Source: Nitzschia sp. pyKryTriq1
Lineage: Eukaryota; Bacillariophyta; Bacillariophyceae; Bacillariales; Bacillariaceae
Assembly (NCBI GenBank): GCA_956465555.1
Contig: OY101115.1
Location: forward strand, 3,162,001 to 3,226,000
DNA length: 64,000 nucleotides
Reading direction: 5' to 3'
Below are positions 43,890 through 52,861 of the stretch, piece by piece (the first letter of the stretch is position 1; each line of letters opens with the position of its first letter). Made by a program: the position numbers and the translations under genes. The notes below the pieces were generated by a model. The model searched no databases. It saw nothing but the letters and a program-made list of their open reading frames with translations, and was not told the DNA's origin.

Positions 43890-44876
43890 ATGCTGCGGAC
43901 TTTCGTGCTCGGCTTGGCAGTTCTTGTCCTCACGGGCCATGTCACATCATCATTACCAATGAAATGCTGGCCAGGTTCGCCGATTTCTCCTACTAGCTCG
44001 ATACGTGGATGGGATAAGAATGGAGAAATGCGCAAGATGGCAACGAGTATTGGTCGCAATGAGCGTCACTCGCGAATCGTCCGGTGGATGGCCTCGCCGG
44101 ATGGCATCGGCGGATCTTTGACTCGCAGAAATATCTTCAAGATCCTTGGTGGTCTAGTGTTGGGTTTACCGCCCATCCTAGAAATCTATTCTCGGGTCGG
44201 AACCAAAGATGCAGACTTTTTATTCGATCTCTTTGCGGAACCATCCATTGGTGGCTGGGACGACGTGGAGCGCGCTACCTTGGTGTTCCATGGAGCTGGT
44301 GGGCAAGACAAATACACCGAAAAGCTCATGGCGCAACTACAAAAATCACCCGAAAAATCCTCGTATAGTTCGATGATCGAATGGAGCAACTTTTCGAGTA
44401 ATATCCTGCAAGCAAGCTTCAATGGGCAACGGATCGGTCGGATCGCTGCCACACAGTTGCTAGAACGCGCCCGCAATCTTAAATCAGTGCACTTGATCGG
44501 CATTTCCGTTGGAGCATTTGCTGCGGATTCAGCCTGTAATGAAGTGAAAGCCTCGTTAAAGGATTCGGCTTTCGTGCAGTTGACTCTCCTTGACCCCTTC
44601 ACCCAAAGAGGCATCTTCGACGTGGGCTATGGCGCCAGAGAGTACGGAAAGCGTGCCGATTACTTTCAGCAGTACTTGAACACGGATGATCCAGTTCCAT
44701 CAACTAATGCACCACTCGGAAACAGCGTATGCTTTGACATAACAGCCATAAGACCGGAAGAAGTATCTTTCGGGCATGACTGGCCGGTCGCCTACTATGG
44801 GGAGCAAGGCAAAGTGGGCATTGTACCTTCAGCGGAGAGGCTGGAACGAGGGACGATTGTAAAAGTGGAGCTATAG
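43890..44876 (+). CDS. alpha/beta-hydrolase with ER signal and twin-arginine (Tat-like) segment
   Basis: Single exon, 328 aa. The N-terminus MLRTFVLGLAVLVLTGHVTS is a signal peptide. Residues 78-95 read TRRNIFKILGGLVLGLPP, a Tat-like signal (RRxxxK then a hydrophobic core). The hydrolase core follows: VFHGAGG (oxyanion region, ~133-139), GISVG with nucleophile Ser206, a candidate acid in LLDP (Asp235), and GHDWP with candidate His296. This order fits a lipase/esterase-type triad. ER signal plus Tat signal would suit delivery to the thylakoid lumen of a complex plastid; no clear Phe motif follows the first signal, so this is inference. Substrate unknown. Confidence 0.75.
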   Translation: MLRTFVLGLAVLVLTGHVTSSLPMKCWPGSPISPTSSIRGWDKNGEMRKMATSIGRNERHSRIVRWMASPDGIGGSLTRRNIFKILGGLVLGLPPILEIYSRVGTKDADFLFDLFAEPSIGGWDDVERATLVFHGAGGQDKYTEKLMAQLQKSPEKSSYSSMIEWSNFSSNILQASFNGQRIGRIAATQLLERARNLKSVHLIGISVGAFAADSACNEVKASLKDSAFVQLTLLDPFTQRGIFDVGYGAREYGKRADYFQQYLNTDDPVPSTNAPLGNSVCFDITAIRPEEVSFGHDWPVAYYGEQGKVGIVPSAERLERGTIVKVEL

Positions 44877-44974
44877 CACATCATCTTGATCACCAAAGAA
44901 TTATTATCACTGTTGTTACTAGCCACATTTGTCTACAACGATTGATTCCACTGCTTGTTTTGTACCAAACTAGG

Positions 44975-45820
44975 TTATGCCGACTCTTGTCTTCGATTCT
45001 GCTCATCGACGAAGGAAAGCCAGTCCAATGATCTGGCCATCTCCTGTCGCTCCTCTTCTTCCGCTCTTTGAAATTCTTCATGTTCCCAGTACTCAGCATT
45101 GATATCGAACATGCTCAAGGTTGAAACAGATCTCGGTGAAGAAAGCGATAGTCGTGTGTGATTCATGGCTTCCTCTCGTCGAGCAGCCGGAAGAAGAATT
45201 TCATCCTCGTCGTCGGTTGGAGCGTTCCATACAAAGTCTGCGGCTAGCATCTTGTCAAAACTGTTCATATTTCTGCGTTGACGCGGTAAGAAACCCAGCA
45301 TCGCTGCCGTGTAAGCTTCTTCCACCACATCGAAGCAATGAGTATCGGTTCTTGGGAGCTGGTTATCGACAAGAACAGCGTGTCGGAAAGCAGGGGAAGA
45401 CCTAGTGAAAGAAAATTCGCTTAAATTTCGCACGCTGTCCAAGCTCTTGTTGGTCACAAAGGAAGTGATTTCCTTGGCCAAAGTGTGGAGCGTTTTGCAC
45501 GTGCATTCCTTCAGCATCGGCTTGTTTGTGGTCGTTGTGCGAATTGGTTCCAACCGGCCGTCCTTGTGTATGGAAACAATCGACTTGGCATGATAAGTAG
45601 CATTCACAATCATTTGGGTGGAGGGATTAACACTGGTTTCGAATCGGACCACACAGCCACAGTTCGGGGAGCACTGTTGGCCCCAAGATTTGGTCAAGGA
45701 CGCCGTGTCATTTTTGGATGTCACCGTTGACACTTTGACAGATGATTTAGTGGCCGCCTGACGAGAATCTCGTCGAATCACCTTGGAGGCCTTTACAGCT
45801 GGATTCAACAGAAACCTCAT
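44975..45820 (-). CDS. conserved CxxxCxC...CxC protein, possible metal or Fe-S binding
   Basis: Single exon, 281 aa. The N-terminus (MRFLLNPAVKASKVIRRDSR) is basic and mitochondrial-like. A central domain (~45-120) carries CSPNCGC (C50, C54, C56), then NATYHAKSIVSI, then KECTCKTLHTLA (C106, C108). The order Cys pair, alternating strands with an A-x-Y/F-x-A step, then Cys and a helix is reminiscent of the IscU/NifU N-terminal fold, but identity is too low to assert. The second half is acidic, with AADFVWNAP and a C-terminal coiled segment (EEFQRAEEEERQEMARS). I do not recognise an orthologue. A zinc or Fe-S role is inferred from the five cysteines alone. Confidence 0.65.
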   Translation of the reverse strand: MRFLLNPAVKASKVIRRDSRQAATKSSVKVSTVTSKNDTASLTKSWGQQCSPNCGCVVRFETSVNPSTQMIVNATYHAKSIVSIHKDGRLEPIRTTTTNKPMLKECTCKTLHTLAKEITSFVTNKSLDSVRNLSEFSFTRSSPAFRHAVLVDNQLPRTDTHCFDVVEEAYTAAMLGFLPRQRRNMNSFDKMLAADFVWNAPTDDEDEILLPAARREEAMNHTRLSLSSPRSVSTLSMFDINAEYWEHEEFQRAEEEERQEMARSLDWLSFVDEQNRRQESA

Positions 45821-47178
45821 GCTTTGTGAGATAGTTTCGAGGTTTTGTATTATTTTCCAACAAGAGAGGACAATTCTCGTTCAGAATAATGACTTTCCTT
45901 CTGTTTGTTGGAAAAAGAACTTCTGAGGCGTGATCTTGAGTTGAGGAAAAGATGAGCGGCCACATCATCATCGTTCCAGAATTCACCCAGTGCTCCATCA
46001 CCCACCGAAAAATCTCACGTACTTTTATCGGTCGAAGTTTGAATTAAAACGTGTATTCGTACTTCAGACTACAGTACTGTACGGACTTTTGTATTGAAGA
46101 CTGACGACGACGTGTCCGTTTTGGGGACAGCCGAATGACGTCATGTGTGTCATTACTTCGCACGTGTAATCGTGTAGACACAGACAGACGATCGACCTAC
46201 CCTACAGTACGTATCGTACCTACGGGAAACCGGTACGTACGTAGGTACGATAATGTTACGGTACTTGGTCTGTGTACTGTTCTACCGTACCAGGTAGACC
46301 AGGTACGGTACCGGTACAGTAGACCTGGTCCTGGAACATCCAAGGGTGCGGGTCACCGCGCACTAACGTGGAACTCGCTTTACGGGCACGCTTGGACAAT
46401 GCTCTTTCGCGCTAGCCACGCTCCGTGGCAAAGCCCGCTTGGCCTGGGCCAAGAATTCTTGGCCTATTCTTGGCCCAGGCCAAGAATTCTTGGCCTATCT
46501 TGGCCTGGGCCTACCCCCTTTCTGTACCCCCAAAAGAGTAAACAGACTAGTCGTCGAATTTCAAACATCGCATCATCACATCATCGCATCATCAAAGAAT
46601 CATCATCATCGATGAGCTTACATAGGCATTACAGATTCTCCATGGTCTCATAGCTAAACTTGTGGTATCTGTCAAGATGGTGGGTTCAATAAGAGTGCGT
46701 GCAAGCACAACATGATTCCTCCCCGCAACCTTCACGTGACAAGGCGAAGACCTTCGTATAAGATCTCCTTCTCAGTGAATACTCCAATATGGTGGTTTTG
46801 TGGGTCTTTTTGTTCCCCCCAAAGTCACCAAGGTACCTGGTTTAACGAGTTATTATGGTTACTGCTATCGACCAGCGAAGAGTCGGAGTTCTTGCGTGAC
46901 TGACGTAGTGCGGGCCAGATGATACATACTTCGTGAATGTGCTAATATGGGGCATGTCTACTCTAGAGTCTAGAGAGTCTAAAGTAAGATGCAGCACCTA
47001 CTACTAGATTGTCTCCTTTTGTGAGTACTTTCACAACAAGTCTGGTGAATACTACTCTCTATAGAGAATCGATGTGGTGGGCGATCATCGTGGACCGACG
47101 GCAGAGAAGAGTTCACGCGAGGAACTGAGGTGTCCCCCTCAAACTGCAAACACTCCTTGGTCCCGCCGTTTCCCGTGC
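45821..47178. other. intergenic region with GTAC palindromes, CRE and nested palindrome
   Basis: No gene seen. It contains TGACGTCA at 46136-46143, a GTAC-palindrome block at ~46200-46330, the nested palindrome at 46438-46511 (separate entry) and CATCATCA repeats at ~46565-46610. TCTAGAGTCTAGAGAGTCTA lies near 46962-46982. Confidence 0.5.
46438..46511. repeat. nested inverted/direct repeat of GGCCAAGAATTCTTGGCC
   Basis: The 18-bp perfect palindrome GGCCAAGAATTCTTGGCC occurs twice (46447-46464 and 46478-46495). The copies are flanked and separated by CTTGGCCTGGGCC and its complement GGCCCAGGCCAAG, and a third CTTGGCCTGGGCC ends the block, so the whole can form cruciforms. Confidence 0.93.
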
Positions 47179-48157
47179 TTATTTTCCCAACTTCTTCGAC
47201 TCGCGGAACAAGTTCTCTTCCAGTGGGATATCGTCCCGAAGAAGATTTCGAATAATTGCCATGATGGCTGCAGTAGGAAGAGCAAAGTGACAAGCAACAA
47301 AGAGGAATGAGAATTCCCGAATTCTCTGAGTATACGAGTGCACTGCACGCTCAGAGAGCGGGTCAGTCTGGTTCTGGACTTACCATCCAAAGATCTTCCG
47401 TTTTCGATCAATGTTTTTCTGACCCCTTCATTGTCTACATCAATCCCATGAACCTGTTCCAGTTTTTCGATCGCCCCATTGATTTCTTTATCGCTTAATA
47501 CCATATCAGCATCTTCGTCGCAAGCCAAAGCGACGTCAATCAAGTTGTTCAAAATGTCGCCCTGCAAGTTTTGCTGAAGTTTATTGTAAATTTGTTTTGT
47601 TTCGGCTAATTGCCGCTCTAATTCATCCAGGGATGCCCCCTGGACACTCGTGATAGTATCAAGTTTTGATTTTTGTACTTTGAGACTAATGATAAAGTAT
47701 GAGTTGATGAATATGTTGGAAATGGAACAAGATAAGCGACGGTACAGTTCATCGTATGTAGCACTTACTTGTCGACCGTTTTTGTCAAATCTTGGAGTTG
47801 GGCTTTAAGTTTTTCATTTTCGCCCTTGAGTTCTGCCACCTCTTCTTCCACCCGTTGGTTCGTTTCCGCCAGGGCTTGAACGTGTGTAATCTTTTGCTGC
47901 TGGATGGCGACGTAGGGAGCGACGGCACACCCGATGGTTCCACTGACCAAGACTAGTGGATCGGGCGAGATCATCATGCCCGCCACACTCGATGTGAAAC
48001 TCACGACACTGACCCCCGCAACAGCCTTTTCACGACGTGTCCAATCTTCAATTTCTTCGAGCGGCTTCTCGTCGGTGTTGTTGCCCAGCAGGGGAGTTTG
48101 TTCCCCCAATTCGGGATCGAGGGAAGATGGCGTCGTCGCAGTTGCCGTGGCGGACAT
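47179..48157 (-). CDS. membrane-anchored coiled-coil protein with one EF-hand
   Basis: CDS complement(join(47179..47267, 47384..47685, 47769..48157)), 259 aa. Splices: GACAA|GTAAGT to TTAG|T, and GAT G|GTAAGT to TGCAG|CC. All joins keep frame and continue the coiled coil. The order is a Thr/Pro-rich N-terminus with EQTPLLG, which resembles an acidic di-leucine sorting signal. Two hydrophobic stretches follow (VAGVSVVSFTSSVAGMMI; LVLVSGTIGCAVAPYVAI), then a long coiled coil, an EF-hand loop DEDADMVLSDKE with liganding D1, D3, D5, S9 and E12, and a basic/acidic C-terminus. An endomembrane Ca2+-responsive tether is possible, but no orthologue is recognised. Confidence 0.75.
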
Positions 48158-48575
48158 GATGATGTTCTTGGTGATTATACACCTTCTTAAAATCAATAAA
48201 ATAATCAGCTACCCCCCTCCAAAATCACAGGGGCGTCGCTATCTACTCTGCGTAGCCGTGGATGTAATGCGCGAGACTTTTGGTTGAAAATCCCATTATG
48301 GGGGTCTATTTTTCGGATTTCGTGCGTTCTCGATTCTGATTGGCCGAGATCTGTGCGCACTTTTGTCACACTGTTCGTTTACGCTATTTTATCAAATATT
48401 TGATTGGCTCGACGACGTCGGACACGACTCATCGATAGTTTAATAAATTGATGTCGCAAGGACATGCGGGATTGGTTGGATATTATTTTTTGATGCCGAC
48501 GCACGCCGGCCGACAGCAATAAGAGGCCCAGATATCAGGCGAAAATAAGCGTCCAGCGCGCAAATCCCGTCCAGC

Positions 48576-48594
48576 GTCCAGCACTTCGCTGGAC
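48576..48594. repeat. hairpin GTCCAGC-acttc-GCTGGAC in a GC-rich repeat cluster
   Basis: A perfect 7-bp stem with a 5-base loop lies inside a stretch (48550-48640) where GTCCAGCG-type words recur several times. No RNA family is recognised. Confidence 0.6.
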
Positions 48595-48672
48595 ACCCTG
48601 CGCGGGACGCTATCACCATGCGCTCGAAATAGGCGTCCTGTCCAGCGGAATTCCATTGCATGATTACTTCGA

Positions 48673-48879
48673 TTACATGGATCGTGAGGAGTCATCGTCG
48701 TCGTTGTCGTCGTCGCACACAGTCGCGTCGTGAGAAGCGAGAAGAAGATATCTTCTCCTTCTCCGTTTTGAAACGATAAAAGGCATTGCCACGATGGTCA
48801 TTATCAACTTGACAATGTTTAGCAAGGGTGTCATTCCCAGAGGACCCCGCTTGATATTGTTGTCTCCCAGCATTCTCAT
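48673..48879 (-). CDS. possible small single-pass membrane protein
   Basis: 68 codons: a short polar N-terminus, a hydrophobic segment (LLNIVKLIMTIVAMPFIV), a five-Arg cluster directly after it, and an acidic tail (DDDNDDDDSS). The positive-inside arrangement looks like a real N-out or tail-oriented membrane peptide, but the frame is short and the acid tail comes from a simple GAC/GAT repeat. Could be spurious. Confidence 0.3.
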   Translation of the reverse strand: MRMLGDNNIKRGPLGMTPLLNIVKLIMTIVAMPFIVSKRRRRRYLLLASHDATVCDDDNDDDDSSRSM

Positions 48880-49116
48880 CAGAGTATGTTATGGTTGAAT
48901 GCGATGGAGGGAGGGAGCGAGGAGAAAGACAACAAAAGGCGAAGGTTTGCCATGCCATCATTGCCATATGGCATGGCATGTTGTTTTGGCGGATACCGAA
49001 CTGAACTCAGTACCGGTATGAGTACTTACTCTATCTTGTTCTTCGCAAGTTTCATTGGCTATGCCATGTCCTCTGACCTACTACAACTGCGCGCCATGGG
49101 TGTGCATAGAATGACA

Positions 49117-49124
49117 TGACGTCA
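49117..49124. promoter_or_regulatory. TGACGTCA palindrome (CRE/bZIP-like)
   Basis: Perfect CRE octamer, with a second AGACGTCAT seven bases downstream (from 49127). It lies ~560 bp upstream of the NXPE-like gene, so the assignment to a gene is uncertain. Confidence 0.35.
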
Positions 49125-49681
49125 GCAGACGTCATCAGTAACAGACTACGTAGAATTGTACATAATTCCATATTTTTTCCATATTCGTGCGTCTTCGCTT
49201 CCATATTTTCCAGAACACTATTCGTAGGGAGTTACACTTTTATTGCATCCGCTTACACTTTTATTTCATTTATTCTGTCCAGATCGAGATATTTTAGTCG
49301 ATAATGTGCTCTTTTTGTAAAAAGCTTACACTGCGCTACCTGCGTGGCCGGGGATCCCCAAATAATGGATGATGTGATGACGATCTACAGGTACAGAACT
49401 AGCGACTCGATCGACCACAGGTGATGACATTGATTTTTGGACTTTTGACCATGGCGTCGATGATTGAAGGTCGTATTCATACTTTGTACTGTATGAATAC
49501 GAATACTCGTACTCTACAATTACAGTACTGTACCAGTACAGCACTCGCGTACTGCAGATGGTACCAGGTACGGTAGTCTACGAGTTCCGAGTACCAAATT
49601 CGACGGAGTTGTGTGATCACAATCGACCCCAAAGCATTGATCGCAAGCTGCAGCGACAGTACAAGTAGTGTGACCACAACC

Positions 49682-51256
49682 ATGCCATCCTACAGGGGAC
49701 GGATGGCTGCTCTAGCCTTCATACTTGCGATGGTCGTGATTATGCTCACCATGGACATGTCTTTGATTCCTTCGTCTCCAAGCGTAACGATCATACCACG
49801 AAATGCGTCGACGACTGACGCGGTTCAAATGTCCAGTACAACTACTGCCCTGGCCCCCGGGGAATTGCCAGGCTATACAGGATGGGCTCGACCAGAAGAG
49901 ACTCTCGCTGGATTTTTCACTATTGTATCGATATCTACCCAGCAACCACGAGTGGGAGAAGAATTTTCGATACGCCTCTGGTGTCACCGGAATGAGGAGT
50001 GCGCCAAAGGACGGTCGCTGTTCTACCTCAGAGCCTACGGACCTTCGGTAATTCCAGGCGTGGTCAAGAATGAAGGCCGAGGAAAATACGCGGCTGCCTT
50101 CACATTTCCAGATCCTGGAGTCTACACTGTGGAAATCGTCTTGACATTTTCCTCTCCGCCTTCGATGGATGACTTTCCACTTGCCGAGGGGGAAAATGAG
50201 CCAGCATACGAAGGATATTTGCTTCCGGGGTTTCCTTTACAAGTTTCTGTGGAAGATTCAAACAACCAACATGCTAGCAGCGCTGAAGCATTGGCTCTGT
50301 GCACAATAGATCAATTGCTCGAGACGTCGGCGAGCAGCGCTGCCTCCAAAGCCCGTTGGAGGGTCAAACGCAAATCAAACGCTCCAGATCATATTGTTTC
50401 ATCCCGGGATATTACAAAATCGGGCTATCTGCGAAATTTCAATTCTTTGGGAATACAGATGGAATATGAGTACATCTCGGGTTGTTCCTTGCTTCCGCAG
50501 ACTGACTTCGAAGAGCGACTTGGTGTCAAGCATCCATTCTCAAAATGTGGGGGTCGGAACATGCAGGTTATTTTTATTGGAGACTCTGTCATGAGGGTTC
50601 AAAAGGAGATGTTTGATAGTCTTGTCGAGCGTCTACCAAACATCCAAACATCCTATGTGTCGCTTTACGGAGGATATCGTCGCGTTCAGTCCCTCGAGCC
50701 AGCCTTCAAGATCAAACTTGAGGATATACAGCGTCGGGCAAAAGATAAAATCAAGGTGGTTCTCTTCAATACAGGCCTACATGATATCCACAGACTGTGT
50801 GGGGAGGAATGGAGGGATGATCGATATAAATACTTGGACAAAGAGATGCTGGATTCTGGGTCTTTTTCTTGCACAAAAGAATACAAATCTGTCGTAGAGG
50901 ACTTTGCTTTGATGATGCAAAACTTTGAAGCCGACCTAAAAGTTTTCCAATCAACTTCGGCAGCGTGGCCAAAATACGGGAATTTTGGACTGGAGTGGCC
51001 CTTCGGCGGCCAAGTGATGCCGGTGACAACGGATGTAGTTCCTAGTTTCAACGAAATTGCCGTCGACATCTTGCGCATGAAATTTAGTGATTTTATCAAG
51101 ATCATTGATGGTTTCTGGATATCTTACGCTCGTCCTGACAATCGCGAAATCGGTACAATAGGGAACAAGCTCTCCCATCCCGGATTGGAAGTGCAGAGCG
51201 CTATGGTGCGTATCTGGGCTATGGTAATACTGGAAGCAGTCTGTGATTCTTCGTAG
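49682..51256 (+). CDS. NXPE/PC-esterase-like SGNH-fold type II membrane protein
   Basis: Single exon, 524 aa; start ATG 49682 in good context (ACCATGCC). The N-terminus is short and basic, then a membrane anchor (MAALAFILAMVVIMLTMDM), giving a Golgi type II topology. An Ig/filamin-like domain (~75-170) has VGEEFSIRLWCHR and PDPGVYTVEIVLTF. A C-terminal SGNH-like domain begins with IFIGDSVMR (Ser302), contains VVLFNTGLHDIHRLC and ends with LSHPGLEVQ (His499) plus an RIWAMVILEA helix. This Ig plus PC-esterase order is that of animal NXPE proteins, relatives of glycan O-acetyltransferases. A glycan or frustule-polysaccharide acylation role is inference. Family call moderate to good. Confidence 0.75.
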   Translation: MPSYRGRMAALAFILAMVVIMLTMDMSLIPSSPSVTIIPRNASTTDAVQMSSTTTALAPGELPGYTGWARPEETLAGFFTIVSISTQQPRVGEEFSIRLWCHRNEECAKGRSLFYLRAYGPSVIPGVVKNEGRGKYAAAFTFPDPGVYTVEIVLTFSSPPSMDDFPLAEGENEPAYEGYLLPGFPLQVSVEDSNNQHASSAEALALCTIDQLLETSASSAASKARWRVKRKSNAPDHIVSSRDITKSGYLRNFNSLGIQMEYEYISGCSLLPQTDFEERLGVKHPFSKCGGRNMQVIFIGDSVMRVQKEMFDSLVERLPNIQTSYVSLYGGYRRVQSLEPAFKIKLEDIQRRAKDKIKVVLFNTGLHDIHRLCGEEWRDDRYKYLDKEMLDSGSFSCTKEYKSVVEDFALMMQNFEADLKVFQSTSAAWPKYGNFGLEWPFGGQVMPVTTDVVPSFNEIAVDILRMKFSDFIKIIDGFWISYARPDNREIGTIGNKLSHPGLEVQSAMVRIWAMVILEAVCDSS

Positions 51257-51283
51257 TAATGTTACACAAAGTAGGATTGGTAT

Positions 51284-52861
51284 CTATTGAAAGGATTCCT
51301 CGTCACTGTCATTCGAGGCTTCGCTGCTTTCACTTTCGGCGACTACATTGCTTATCGACTCTTTCTGTGTCTTCTTCTTTCGGCCGCGTAGGAAGCCCAG
51401 CCGCTTTTTCTTTCTTTCTGGACACTCATCATCTTTTGCCGACTTGTCAATCATAATGTTGATTGGGTTGTGAGCGCTTGCTCTTAATTCATCGACGAGA
51501 GCATTGACCTTTACTGAGTGTTTAAAGGATGTAGCTATCTGCGACTTTTCATCCTTATCTGGCTGAAATTGCAGAAAGCCCACCTGACTTTCATCCTCTG
51601 GTGGTGGTGACTGCATTGTTTCGTCGAATGAATGGCTACCGGAACTATTTCGAGCCAGTGGGGGGCGTTTCTCGCTATCGCTATGTTGCCGGTGTGGTCG
51701 AATGCCAAGTGAGGATGAACAAGGCACTTTATCAGAATTCGTCCCGTGAAGACTCACTCCAAGCACATGGTTGTTGAAGGTGGCATTCTTGTTCCCCCTG
51801 GGGCGCCTCGCGTGATAGGAACTCGACCCTAGTCCAAGCAAATTTTCTGCTGAGCCAGACTTTGCCCTGGCCATGCGAGGTCCAAGCAAATTATCTGCCG
51901 AGCCAGACTTTGGCCTAGCCATGCGAGGACTGTGCCTCGGAGAATGATGTTTGATGGGAGGCTTGGTTTCGGTTCGAGACTGGTGGCTGGTGCGGGAGGG
52001 GGACAATGAATTCCGTCGTGCCACCCTGGCAGTGCCGGTGGAGGCAACTTTCATCTTATCGAGCTCTTTCCGCTTTGCGAGAATAGATGCCTGACGAGAA
52101 CTTCCTGCATCTCTACTGCGGCGTGACGAGTGCTCAGATCCACTTCCCAGGATTCTTTCGGAGGAAAGGGAGCGGGGGCGGGGCTTCTTACCCCTGCTAC
52201 TAGCCCTACCACTAGCGGACCTTCGTGAGATGTCTAGTGCGTTTGACCTTAATGACTCTTTTTTGTCGAGGCCATCATTCCCGTCGTCAATACGAGCCAG
52301 GCCATCGATCGAGCGTGATCTTCTTCGAGCCGGTGTTGAGGTTTCACCAGCAGATCCGCCTTTGCTAGCATCCGTTGCCTTATTGGAAGACGTCTTGGAT
52401 GAAAGAGACGCACCACCGTCCTCCTCGCTGGTGGTGGATGCTTCCTCGGTAATTAGGGTATCTTGTTCTTTTCCTATCAACCGTTCCTTCAGCGCTTCCG
52501 ATTTGCCTCCCTTCAGAATACTGATCAGAAGACCTCTGATCTCCCAGTTCGCGTATCCGTTCAACAAAGCAATCAGTTTCTCAACATTTTGTTCTGCTTC
52601 TTTATCGTTGCATTGCGCGGTAGCTTTGTTCTCCTCGTCTTCCCGAGCTATTTTGAACAAAGTTGCCTCCGATGATTCCAAAGCCGACGAGGAGCCAAAG
52701 TTTGTTTTACAATGATCGTCTTCATCTTCCTTGTGGTGTTCGACGATCGGTTCTTTGGCTTTTGAATGTCTGGCCACTGCTCTCTCCTTGTTTTGGCCTC
52801 GAGCTCTTTGAAACAAAGCTGCCAGGGATTCGTCAAAGTCCCCTTCGTTTGATCCTGCCAT
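51284..52861 (-). CDS. Ser/Arg/Lys-rich low-complexity protein with short tandem repeat
   Basis: Single exon, 525 aa from MAGSNEGDFDESLAALF (ATG 52861). The predicted structure is mostly disordered. A small helical segment (EIRGLLISILKGGKSEALKE, ~120-140) may be a conserved module. It contains GSADNLLGPRMARAKSGSAE, a tandem 19-aa repeat of the form PRMARxKSGSAxNLLG encoded at about 51832-51945. The C-terminus has KKKRLGFLRGRKKK (nuclear-localisation-like) and an acidic Ser tail. No enzyme or known domain is recognised. It resembles two other basic Ser-rich proteins in the last 8 kb in style, but I see no alignable domain between them. Confidence 0.7.
   Translation of the reverse strand: MAGSNEGDFDESLAALFQRARGQNKERAVARHSKAKEPIVEHHKEDEDDHCKTNFGSSSALESSEATLFKIAREDEENKATAQCNDKEAEQNVEKLIALLNGYANWEIRGLLISILKGGKSEALKERLIGKEQDTLITEEASTTSEEDGGASLSSKTSSNKATDASKGGSAGETSTPARRRSRSIDGLARIDDGNDGLDKKESLRSNALDISRRSASGRASSRGKKPRPRSLSSERILGSGSEHSSRRSRDAGSSRQASILAKRKELDKMKVASTGTARVARRNSLSPSRTSHQSRTETKPPIKHHSPRHSPRMARPKSGSADNLLGPRMARAKSGSAENLLGLGSSSYHARRPRGNKNATFNNHVLGVSLHGTNSDKVPCSSSLGIRPHRQHSDSEKRPPLARNSSGSHSFDETMQSPPPEDESQVGFLQFQPDKDEKSQIATSFKHSVKVNALVDELRASAHNPINIMIDKSAKDDECPERKKKRLGFLRGRKKKTQKESISNVVAESESSEASNDSDEESFQ

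Larger units (their letters stand above)
48158..49681. other. long intergenic region
   Basis: Apart from one possible small membrane-protein gene (48673-48879) no gene is seen. It contains GC-rich inverted repeats at 48550-48640, TGACGTCA at 49117-49124 and a GTAC/GAATACGAATAC block at ~49470-49600 just before the NXPE-like gene. Confidence 0.45.

Noticed and set aside
46565-46612. CATCATCA repeats as a possible CRISPR-like or satellite array
   Set aside because: Simple trinucleotide repeat without spacers; the genome is eukaryotic.
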